Shown here one piece after another: positions 1 to 5,466 of a stretch of 11,546 nt of DNA (positions within the stretch are counted from its first letter, which is position 1; every line of letters starts with the position of its first letter). The notes beneath the pieces are model-generated. The model searched no databases and had not been told where the DNA came from. It saw only the letters and a program-made list of their open reading frames with translations. This stretch comes from an uncultured Veillonella sp. (GTDB lineage: Bacteria > Bacillota > Negativicutes > Veillonellales > Veillonellaceae), in contig URQX01000041.1 of assembly GCA_900550175.1 (NCBI GenBank), positions 1 to 11,546 on the forward strand, in the 5' to 3' direction. Position numbers and translations under genes: made by a program.

Positions 1-497
1 TCAATACGTTGCATAAAATCATAGGTCCGACCATTTGTTGTATCTAGTACAAAATCACACTGCTTATACACCGGTTTCCAGGATTGTATCATAGCATGTA
101 CAAAGGCATGAACATTGTTGTAATCCATGGTTGGCCGCTTCCCAATACGGCGATTCACACGGCTCACAATGCGAAATTGTGCAGCTCGGATACCAATGAT
201 GTAAGAATATTTCTTCAATACCTTTAATGTGCGATGTTCAATAGGGAAATTACCACCTACAGAGATAACAGCTTCATGGTACAAGCAAACCTTCTTCAGT
301 ACATCCATTTCTGCACGGCGGAAGGCTTTCTCCCCAATTTTCTTGAATATTTCAGCAATAGGCAACCCAAAACGACCTTCTAATACGCGATCGGTATCTA
401 CAAATTGCCATCCCTTGCGTTCTGCAAGATTACGACCGAAATGGCTCTTGCCACTCCCCATAGAACCGACGAGCATAATATTGCGTTTTATTATCAT
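1..497 (-). CDS. aroK: Shikimate kinase-like protein (AroK family), C-terminus cut by window edge
   Basis: Shikimate kinase phosphorylates shikimate with ATP in the chorismate pathway in the cytoplasm. The 165 visible residues start at an ATG with AAGGGG about 9 nt upstream. They show a Walker A loop at residues 11-18 (GSMGSGKS), the DTD motif at 34-36, GEKAFRRAE at 55-63 (R60 matches the shikimate-binding Arg), a GG pair at 81-82 and the lid RP at 121-122. Two positions are odd. The usual GGG is GGN (N83), and the Arg of the family's R-x-P-x-Y segment aligns with W140 in SWKPVY. Substrate specificity is therefore less certain than family membership. It lies after the pilus operon but behind a terminator. 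Linkage of pilMNOPQ to aroK in proteobacteria and of comG to aroK in Bacillus is known. The C-terminus is off the window. Confidence 0.8.
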   Translation of the reverse strand, partial: MIIKRNIMLVGSMGSGKSHFGRNLAERKGWQFVDTDRVLEGRFGLPIAEIFKKIGEKAFRRAEMDVLKKVCLYHEAVISVGGNFPIEHRTLKVLKKYSYIIGIRAAQFRIVSRVNRRIGKRPTMDYNNVHAFVHAMIQSWKPVYKQCDFVLDTTNGRTYDFMQRI

Positions 498-509
498 GTA
501 TTATGTGCC

Positions 510-531
510 CCTTATTATTTCATATCCTTCA
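510..531 (-). promoter_or_regulatory. Candidate promoter region for aroK-like gene (-10 and most of spacer)
   Basis: On the minus strand, just beyond the terminator U-tract, a TACAAT -10-like hexamer lies about 16 nt after a TTGTTT -35-like hexamer that is part of that U-tract. This would give the aroK-like gene its own transcript. The -35 match is poor and the region is very AT-rich, so this is only a candidate; the coordinates are approximate. Confidence 0.3.
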
Positions 532-550
532 TTGTACTATAAAATGCTAT

Positions 551-593
551 AAAAACAAAGACAGACTATAGAATAACTATCTATAATCTGTCT
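551..593 (-). terminator. Intrinsic terminator after pilO
   Basis: Arms 559-572 and 580-593 form a 14-bp stem with a 7-nt loop. On the minus-strand RNA all 14 positions pair, the single plus-strand mismatch becoming a U-G wobble. The stem is followed by UUGUUUUU (551-558). This is a classical intrinsic terminator shape oriented to end the pilus operon 33 nt after the pilO stop. It works best on the minus strand, as expected for this layout. Confidence 0.85.
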
Positions 594-625
594 CTATTAG
601 TATTAATAAAAAAACAATTTATATG

Positions 626-1144
626 CTAGGACCTCATAGTCGGTTTCACTGCACAATGTACATATACTACATTGCCTTTCCGTTCTATGTCCTCTATTTC
701 TATACGACGTGAAGGTTCTTTTTCGTCAACAGTATTAATCCAGTTTATAAGGCGTTCTGTACTCCCTAATAAATTTAACTCTACTACACCTTCATGCTCA
801 TCAGTACTAACAATCATTAATGGTTCTCCTTGCAAAGAATCAAAAACACTTGTATTAGAACTCGTGTTAGATAACGTATTTTGGGTAAAAACTTTTAATA
901 ATTTGGCTTCCTTAGAAACAATATAATCTGACTCAGCATTCATTTTGATAACATAGTTTTCCCGTTGTTCTTTTAATTGAGTAACTTTCTGATTTAAACT
1001 AATAGTTCCATATAATGAAATACTAATGATTATGCCCCACACTATTCCCGCGACTACTATCCTCCCTACTGGATGAGTTGTGCTCTCCTCTAGATCCTTC
1101 CATATGGAAAGTATACATTTCTTTATCTGCTTTAACTGTTCCAT
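626..1144 (-). CDS. pilO: PilO-like type IV pilus alignment protein
   Basis: Small bitopic membrane protein of 172 residues with the PilO/GspM layout: a short cytoplasmic N-terminus (1-28), one transmembrane helix (about 29-50), a charged coiled-coil-like stretch (about 51-85), then a small extracytoplasmic alpha/beta domain (about 105-168). PilO pairs with PilN and links the inner-membrane motor to the outer parts of the pilus machine. The assignment rests mainly on layout and position after pilM and pilN, since PilO sequences diverge strongly. The ATG has GGAG 4 nt upstream. The first 40 codons, including the start of the membrane helix, overlap the end of pilN in another frame, so a later start would lose the membrane anchor. 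It is the last gene before the operon terminator. Confidence 0.75.
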   Translation of the reverse strand: MEQLKQIKKCILSIWKDLEESTTHPVGRIVVAGIVWGIIISISLYGTISLNQKVTQLKEQRENYVIKMNAESDYIVSKEAKLLKVFTQNTLSNTSSNTSVFDSLQGEPLMIVSTDEHEGVVELNLLGSTERLINWINTVDEKEPSRRIEIEDIERKGNVVYVHCAVKPTMRS

Positions 1145-1619
1145 GACACTCCAGTCCTATTAACCTTTGTTGAAGACTAGCTATAAACTTACGACACGCT
1201 TCATCACTAACACCTATACCATCTACAGTAATATGTCCATCCTTTATATTTAGATGCCGTAAACTAATGCCTTGTTCCATAGCAACATCAAGGACATATA
1301 TGACCATACTATTTTGATGTAGATATGATGTATCCTTTCCAGAACGATTCTTAAGTAATTGTTGTTTAACTGATGTTATCTCCTCATACTGTTTTTCTAT
1401 CGACTGATACTGCGGATTTTCAACTAAAGCCAATAGTTCTGATTTTTCAGCTTTATAATGTTCATAACTCAACAAGCAGCAACCTATAGATAGTAATCCT
1501 ACTATTCCGTATACAATACTCATACCATATAGATAATATCGGTATCTGTGCCACAAACTATGCCAATGTAAGGATCGAGGCATTAAATTAATATATCTAT
1601 CATTACCAGCCCAAGCCAA
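1023..1619 (-). CDS. pilN: PilN-like type IV pilus alignment protein
   Basis: Protein of 198 residues with the PilN pattern: cytoplasmic N-terminus carrying YINLMP at 9-14, which matches the INLLP motif PilM binds in characterised systems; one transmembrane helix at about 30-51; a coiled coil at about 52-92; and a periplasmic ferredoxin-like domain ending near 174. PilN dimerises with PilO and connects PilM to the periplasmic side. The start is a TTG with AGGGGG about 10 nt upstream; no in-frame ATG precedes the INLMP motif. It overlaps the pilM end by 17 nt. The last 24 residues are a Ser/Arg/Asn/His-rich tail that looks unlike the domain and lies in the overlap with pilO, so it may be a by-product of overprinting. 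Confidence 0.82.
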   Translation of the reverse strand: MAWAGNDRYINLMPRSLHWHSLWHRYRYYLYGMSIVYGIVGLLSIGCCLLSYEHYKAEKSELLALVENPQYQSIEKQYEEITSVKQQLLKNRSGKDTSYLHQNSMVIYVLDVAMEQGISLRHLNIKDGHITVDGIGVSDEACRKFIASLQQRLIGLECHGTVKADKEMYTFHMEGSRGEHNSSSREDSSRGNSVGHNH

Positions 1620-2457
1620 TCCATTTAAGCCCCCTTGCAGCCATACCTATAGCCATATCCCAATCTAATTCTCCTTGTTTACACCGGTTTCGACCTCGAC
1701 CAAGGAATAATAAAGGAATATATTCTGTCTCTCCATATACAGAAATAATGACTTCCATATCATTCCGTTCCTCTTCAGTTAACTGGTCTAATCCGTACAG
1801 CTTAATCCCTTGTATTTCATCTACGCCAAATTCTTGCAGTCTAGCTTCTAATACTTCCATAGCTTCTGATACATCACTACTACTAATGGGGACAATCCGT
1901 TCCTGAATACATATATCATTCCACCATAGCCATAAATGTAGATGGTCCTTCTCAACGACACCTGTCACTGTCCCACTACGCTGCATCAAACTATAGCAAA
2001 TGGGGATAGGCCAAAAATCAATTACATCTACCGGCGCATAGGTATCTCGTATACCTTGTTTTAAAAGCTCTAATGAATGACGCTCTACGGCTACCATAAA
2101 CATATGGTAACTATGCCTTGGATATTCTCGACGACATGCGTCCATTTGGAAGCTATCTCCATCAAAACTAAAGTAATCCTCTACATTCCATTTGATGAAC
2201 TCTTTCATATCGAAATCGTGAGGATCATAGGGCGCCACATGCATTTGTGTATTGATATTAGCAACAATGCTGTAGGCCCCATCATCTAAGTCGTACATTT
2301 CAATAAATTTTCTAACATCCTCATCAATAGGTGCACTCCGTTTCATTTCTAGTGCATCAGTAATGACCATCGTTTTATTTTCTACATGAGCTGTAACACA
2401 TACAATACGTTTATCGGTAATACATACGCCAGTATGTATTTTCTTTCTTCGTTTCAT
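1603..2457 (-). CDS. pilM: PilM-like cytoplasmic alignment protein (degenerate actin fold)
   Basis: Soluble protein of 284 residues without a signal peptide or membrane segment, directly upstream of a PilN carrying the INLxP motif. PilM is an actin-like cytoplasmic protein that binds the PilN tail. Similarity is visible at the C-terminus, where WDMAIGMAARGL (about 267-278) resembles the end of PilM, and in the alternating strand/helix character. It is shorter than the usual 350 or so residues. The first phosphate-binding motif, normally like GIDIGS, reads GVCITD at residues 10-15, so nucleotide binding is doubtful. The ATG has GAGGTG 5 nt upstream, and the gap from the preceding minor pilin gene is 9 bp. 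The call depends partly on context. Confidence 0.72.
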   Translation of the reverse strand: MKRRKKIHTGVCITDKRIVCVTAHVENKTMVITDALEMKRSAPIDEDVRKFIEMYDLDDGAYSIVANINTQMHVAPYDPHDFDMKEFIKWNVEDYFSFDGDSFQMDACRREYPRHSYHMFMVAVERHSLELLKQGIRDTYAPVDVIDFWPIPICYSLMQRSGTVTGVVEKDHLHLWLWWNDICIQERIVPISSSDVSEAMEVLEARLQEFGVDEIQGIKLYGLDQLTEEERNDMEVIISVYGETEYIPLLFLGRGRNRCKQGELDWDMAIGMAARGLKWIGLGW

Positions 2458-2466
2458 AGATTCACC

Positions 2467-2874
2467 TCAATATGGTTTTACCTTCATAACATGCATATGA
2501 TTATCCTCATCTACAGTCACATACATATGTACACGACTCACTATTTCCTGATGTTTCAATTTGCCATAGCTCATAACATGACGGGGATTATCTGGTGATA
2601 GGTCCGCTTCAATGGTAATTTCCACATCCGCATCATCAGCCACAATTAGCTTTTTCTGAAAGTCCCATGTATTACCTGCTTTACAATAGCCTACAAACCA
2701 ATGTGCTCCACATTGAGCTGCATAGTGAGCCTCTTCTAAATGCAATTCATCTACCGCATTGCTTTCACATATTTGACCAATACGCAATCCCATAAAAGCC
2801 AACAATAACAAAAAGGACATTATAAATATTGCTACATAGGTTATAAACCCTGCATTATGGGCTCCCATGTTCAT
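2467..2874 (-). CDS. Minor pilin-like protein (PilX/GspK-like N-terminus)
   Basis: 135 residues from the ATG chosen here. Leader MNMGAHNAG would be cut after G9, giving a mature N-terminus beginning FITYV and a hydrophobic helix at about 10-30. There is no Glu at mature position 5. The helix and the following AHYAAQCGAHW (about 49-59) resemble PilX-type minor pilins, where an Ala-rich YAAEAG-like stretch follows the membrane helix; GspK-type tip pseudopilins also lack Glu5. The reading frame is open 33 nt further upstream (ATG at 2907), but this ATG has GAGG 9 nt before it and leaves a leader of normal length. It overlaps the preceding minor pilin gene by 20 nt. Specific family is uncertain. 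Confidence 0.7.
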   Translation of the reverse strand: MNMGAHNAGFITYVAIFIMSFLLLLAFMGLRIGQICESNAVDELHLEEAHYAAQCGAHWFVGYCKAGNTWDFQKKLIVADDADVEITIEADLSPDNPRHVMSYGKLKHQEIVSRVHMYVTVDEDNHMHVMKVKPY

Positions 2875-3430
2875 GATTCGTTTCCTCATTATCTTTATAC
2901 CAATCATATATATTACTTTGCCCTATGGCGACTTCATATATAGCTAATCCTCCGTATCCAGCAGTATATTGATGGTCACTAGTAAATCGATTTGTAATAT
3001 ACCAGCGCATATGTACTGTTCCGCTTTCATCCATACTAAAAGGGTGCTCCTGTGTATATCCAACATTTCGCTTATCCTTAGTGCCGATAATACGGCTGCC
3101 GCTAACAGGTTGTAAACTGCCATCTGTAAGCTTTCTATACAGTGCATGGCGTTGTAATGTTAATGTAGTCCGCTTAGGATCGTGAATATATAAACTCCTA
3201 TTTCGATCCTCTACCGTTATCTGTACAGGATTCCATATGATTTGAGCCACAACCATGCGCCTCGTATATCGACCATCCTCCATCATAGCTACACTATCTA
3301 ATAATTTTGCATTCCACATAACCCCGTAAAAAACGATTCCTAATAATAAGGTTAGAACGATAGTAGAAATAGTTATACTGATGAGTATGGAATACAAAAT
3401 AAACCCTCCTTGTGTATCCCTAGCTCTCAT
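2855..3430 (-). CDS. Minor pilin-like protein (PilW/ComGF-like)
   Basis: 191 residues with a type III prepilin signal: leader MRARDTQGG (9 residues) cut before F10, then a hydrophobic helix at about 10-33. Mature position 5 is Ser rather than Glu. The globular part (about 45-180) is rich in strands and resembles PilW/ComGF-type minor pilins by size and place in the operon, not by a motif I can name. The start ATG overlaps the previous stop as ATGA and has GGAGG 7 nt upstream, a typical translational-coupling arrangement. The C-terminus ends in a charged Asn/Glu/His tail within the overlap with the next gene. Likely part of the tip or priming complex. Confidence 0.7.
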   Translation of the reverse strand: MRARDTQGGFILYSILISITISTIVLTLLLGIVFYGVMWNAKLLDSVAMMEDGRYTRRMVVAQIIWNPVQITVEDRNRSLYIHDPKRTTLTLQRHALYRKLTDGSLQPVSGSRIIGTKDKRNVGYTQEHPFSMDESGTVHMRWYITNRFTSDHQYTAGYGGLAIYEVAIGQSNIYDWYKDNEETNHEHGSP

Positions 3431-3894
3431 CGTATTTCCTCCAAATCAAGAGATAAGCTATACACAATGGCCCCATTATCTATGGCCTGTACAGATAATC
3501 GTTGTATGACAATACCGTTTTTTACTATAGGTTCTAAATGTGTTTTATAGGTAATAGATTCACTGGGGCTCATAATAAATTGAGAGTTATGTATACGTTC
3601 TTGAATATGCCCTGTTTGATAATAGGTGGATTTACTTTCCTCTAAATAAGTTATAGTGTCTTGTAGTATATGATCCCAATAATAGGCCTTATAGATTGTT
3701 AAGGTGGACATCCAAAATATAGATAATATAACTGGCAATATAAGCATAATAATGGCTGTTGATACTAGCGCATCACCATACATAAAGCCCTTAATGGACT
3801 TCTTCCCATCGAATCCGTCCCGTCTGCACCGATATCCATATACGATTTCTCTCACCACTTTCTCGATCTCGTAAAATAAGTTCCGTTCCGTCAT
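3427..3894 (-). CDS. Minor pilin-like protein with uncertain start
   Basis: 155 residues from the first ATG. Residues 31-56 carry a prepilin-type signal: KKSIKG then FMYGD, with Asp at mature position 5 in place of Glu, then a hydrophobic helix to about 58. The rest (about 60-155) is a small globular domain I cannot assign to a named family; a PilV or ComGE-like role is possible from position. The first ATG (AGGA 7 nt upstream) gives a 36-residue leader overlapping the preceding gene by 104 nt. An alternative is an ATT at 3795 overlapping the preceding TAA stop with GGAA upstream, which would give the short leader MKG. No in-frame ATG lies between them, so the true N-terminus is open. Confidence 0.65.
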   Translation of the reverse strand: MTERNLFYEIEKVVREIVYGYRCRRDGFDGKKSIKGFMYGDALVSTAIIMLILPVILSIFWMSTLTIYKAYYWDHILQDTITYLEESKSTYYQTGHIQERIHNSQFIMSPSESITYKTHLEPIVKNGIVIQRLSVQAIDNGAIVYSLSLDLEEIR

Positions 3895-4252
3895 AAGGTA
3901 ATCCTAGAGAAGAAAAAGAGATAACCGTTAAGGACTGTACATTTTCAATCCCTGTAGGTAACGATATATTAACTGTATGATGATAAGCATCCTCCTCTAA
4001 GGTATAGCTATCTTTATTTAATATGAATAACATGCGCCCTTTTCCATTAGACTTATGTCCAAGCATAGACCAAAGTTGAACCTTTTTTAACATATATACG
4101 ACTTCTTGGGTACTCCCATTTAGAGCATAACGACTAGGCGTCGTTACAATAGGTAATGACATAGAAATAAGAAGTAAAAATAAACTAATGGCAATAATCC
4201 ACTCAGCTAACAAAGAGCCATACTGATGATGTATAGGTTGTGCCTTAACCAT
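3791..4252 (-). CDS. GspH/ComGD/FimT-like minor pilin
   Basis: 153 residues from the chosen ATG. The leader of 12 residues ends at G12; mature sequence begins SLLAE, so Glu5 (E17) is present, followed by a hydrophobic helix to about 35. The C-terminal part contains ISFSSLGLPYDG (about 111-122) and ends TGRIRWEEVH, the strand pattern and GR signature of GspH/FimT/ComGD-type pseudopilins. The frame is open to an ATG at 4309, but the ATG at 4252 has GGAGGT 9 nt upstream and gives a normal leader. It overlaps the prepilin peptidase end by 46 nt. Expected role is in the minor-pilin priming complex. Confidence 0.75.
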   Translation of the reverse strand: MVKAQPIHHQYGSLLAEWIIAISLFLLLISMSLPIVTTPSRYALNGSTQEVVYMLKKVQLWSMLGHKSNGKGRMLFILNKDSYTLEEDAYHHTVNISLPTGIENVQSLTVISFSSLGLPYDGTELILRDRESGERNRIWISVQTGRIRWEEVH

Positions 4253-4773
4253 TGATACAACACCTCCATATAGGATCCGCCATGTAAGGCACACCAAGCA
4301 CCAAAGCATAGAAAGGGACCAAATGGAATATATCGATTACGATAGCTCGTTAGTAAGAGATAGAGAGAACCAACGCAAAAGGCTACGTAAAAAAAGCATA
4401 TAATCTCCCACGGTGTAAGCCACATGGCAATGGCAGAAAACCATTTCACATCACCTAGCCCAAAACCCTTATGACTTATAAGACGAAGTCCATATGTAAT
4501 AGCACCTACACTCACAACACTTATACTCGTTACAAGCATAGACTTATCATTTATAAAGCTATAAAGTATGCCACCTAAAACAAGCACTAACGCCCCTTCA
4601 TCAGGCAATATGTAGTAATGCATATCGATGGTAGCACCTGCTATGATGATGAGTGAAAATACAGCATACAAAGCAACGTGAATAAAGGATATTGCTCGTG
4701 ATGAAAATATAATAGGCAGCACTATGGATGCTATATACACGATCAGTGCTATAACATAATGAGTCCCTTTCAT
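4207..4773 (-). CDS. pilD: Prepilin peptidase, peptidase domain only (PilD/ComC-like)
   Basis: 188-residue polytopic membrane protein of the A24 aspartic peptidase family, which removes prepilin leaders at the cytoplasmic face of the membrane. Catalytic aspartates are D50 (GATIDMHYYILPD) and D108 (GFGLGDVK), the family's D-x6-LPD and GxGD motifs; IPFGPF at 149-154 is the usual late motif. About six or seven hydrophobic segments are visible. The N-terminal methyltransferase domain with its cysteine motifs, present in typical PilD of 250-290 residues, is absent, and the AT-rich DNA upstream has no remnant of it. The start has AAGGA about 9 nt upstream. Substrates are presumably the major pilin just upstream and the four minor pilins downstream. 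Confidence 0.9.
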   Translation of the reverse strand: MKGTHYVIALIVYIASIVLPIIFSSRAISFIHVALYAVFSLIIIAGATIDMHYYILPDEGALVLVLGGILYSFINDKSMLVTSISVVSVGAITYGLRLISHKGFGLGDVKWFSAIAMWLTPWEIICFFYVAFCVGSLYLLLTSYRNRYIPFGPFLCFGAWCALHGGSYMEVLYQWLRHNLYIISMALC

Positions 4774-4850
4774 ACCTTGTCCTTCCTAAAATCAACTGTA
4801 CATATATTAATGTAAATATAACTATTGTATAGCTATTAATATAACTACAT

Positions 4851-4876
4851 ATGTAAATGCAAATATAAATTTACAT
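4851..4876. repeat. 8-bp inverted repeat in pilA-pilD gap
   Basis: ATGTAAAT (4851-4858) and ATTTACAT (4869-4876) are perfect inverted arms separated by 10 bp in the AT-rich DNA between pilin and prepilin peptidase genes. It could be an operator or a weak RNA hairpin, but in such AT-rich sequence chance is also possible. I recognise no regulator for it. Confidence 0.35.
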
Positions 4877-4917
4877 TCCATTCATCAATCCATGCACATT
4901 CACTATTAATACTTAAA

Positions 4918-4961
4918 TAATAAATATTAAGTATTAAGTACTAAATACTAAATATCAATTA
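4918..4961 (-). repeat. AT-only heptamer repeats forming a hairpin after the pilin stop
   Basis: Five tandem 7-bp units occupy 4922-4956 (AAATATT, AAGTATT, AAGTACT, AAATACT, AAATATC on the plus strand). The same stretch is an imperfect palindrome centred on GTAC at 4938-4941: of 22 possible pairs between 4918 and 4961, 18 match. On the pilin mRNA it starts 3 nt after the stop codon. It is not followed by a U-tract, so it is more likely an mRNA-stabilising or attenuating hairpin than a full terminator. The remaining gap up to the prepilin peptidase start is AT-rich with several possible -10 elements and no clear promoter. Confidence 0.6.
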
Positions 4962-4964
4962 CGT

Positions 4965-5411
4965 TTATGGTGCATCAGGGGCTTTAACTACAACTGCCTT
5001 CGCAGTACCACCATTAACCGCTTCATAAGTAATGGTATATTCCTTATCCTTTGCAGTTTTAACATGTTCTGTAAGATAGCCTTCTTTATATAGATTTTCT
5101 ACAGTTGGCGGTGTATCTACATTCTTGTCGATCATATAGAGCTGCGTTGCATTTTTTATAATTTGAATATCTGCTGTTTCCTTCGCAGTTCGTGCTCGAT
5201 CGGCAGCAGATAAAAATTGTGGCATCGCAATGGCAGCTAATATAGCAATAACGGCTACGACAACCATTAATTCAACGAGGGTAAATCCACCTTTTCTCGA
5301 CTTATTGAGATTTTCTCGAACATTATTAATATGTAGGCGCTCTACAATCCATTGACCACATATTTCTAATCGATGATTTAATCCATGAACTAAATGCATA
5401 ACAGAACTCAT
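4965..5411 (-). CDS. pilA: Major type IV pilin precursor (PilA/ComGC-like)
   Basis: 148-residue prepilin. The signal KGG followed by FTLVE places cleavage after G42, with Glu5 retained, then the hydrophobic alpha-1 helix and the typical MPQF turn near mature residue 22. The mature protein is about 106 residues, small like GspG or ComGC, with an alpha-1 continuation, a Y-rich middle and a final beta segment. It has no cysteine, so no disulphide-bounded D-region. The leader is unusually long at 42 residues with basic and amphipathic character. The start is secure because AAAGGAGG lies 5 nt before the ATG. Its own promoter lies in the 52-bp gap behind pilC, and a hairpin follows the stop, both consistent with separate, higher expression as the fibre subunit. 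Confidence 0.92.
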   Translation of the reverse strand: MSSVMHLVHGLNHRLEICGQWIVERLHINNVRENLNKSRKGGFTLVELMVVVAVIAILAAIAMPQFLSAADRARTAKETADIQIIKNATQLYMIDKNVDTPPTVENLYKEGYLTEHVKTAKDKEYTITYEAVNGGTAKAVVVKAPDAP

Positions 5412-5416
5412 AATAT

Positions 5417-5424
5417 CCTCCTTT
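5417..5424 (-). promoter_or_regulatory. Strong ribosome binding site fixing the pilin start
   Basis: AAAGGAGG on the minus strand, 5 nt before the ATG at 5411. It is a near-perfect Shine-Dalgarno at good spacing and is the reason the 42-residue leader is taken as real. The only other in-frame ATG, at codon 5, is not better placed. Confidence 0.85.
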
Positions 5425-5437
5425 TATCATTGTTACT

Positions 5438-5466
5438 TCTATAAAATTAATTTATGACATTGTCTA
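5438..5466 (-). promoter_or_regulatory. Sigma-70-type promoter for the major pilin gene
   Basis: Minus-strand TAGACA (5461-5466) is followed by exactly 17 bp and TATAGA (5438-5443). Four or five of six positions match the consensus in each hexamer. The -35 element overlaps the pilC stop codon. Transcription would begin near 5431 and give a leader of about 20 nt containing the ribosome binding site. Position and quality argue for an internal promoter boosting pilin expression. Confidence 0.55.

Noticed and set aside
229..552. 107-codon open frame on the plus strand
   Set aside because: It lies antisense to the aroK-family gene, whose motifs are clear; the translated product shows no recognisable domain.
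4253..4309. Longer start (ATG at 4309) for the GspH-like minor pilin
   Set aside because: It would add 19 residues and enlarge the overlap with the peptidase gene; the ATG at 4252 has GGAGGT at good spacing and gives a normal leader.
4601..4795. 64-codon open frame on the minus strand
   Set aside because: It is in another frame within and just ahead of the prepilin peptidase gene, which has both catalytic motifs; no methylase-domain remnant is visible in it.
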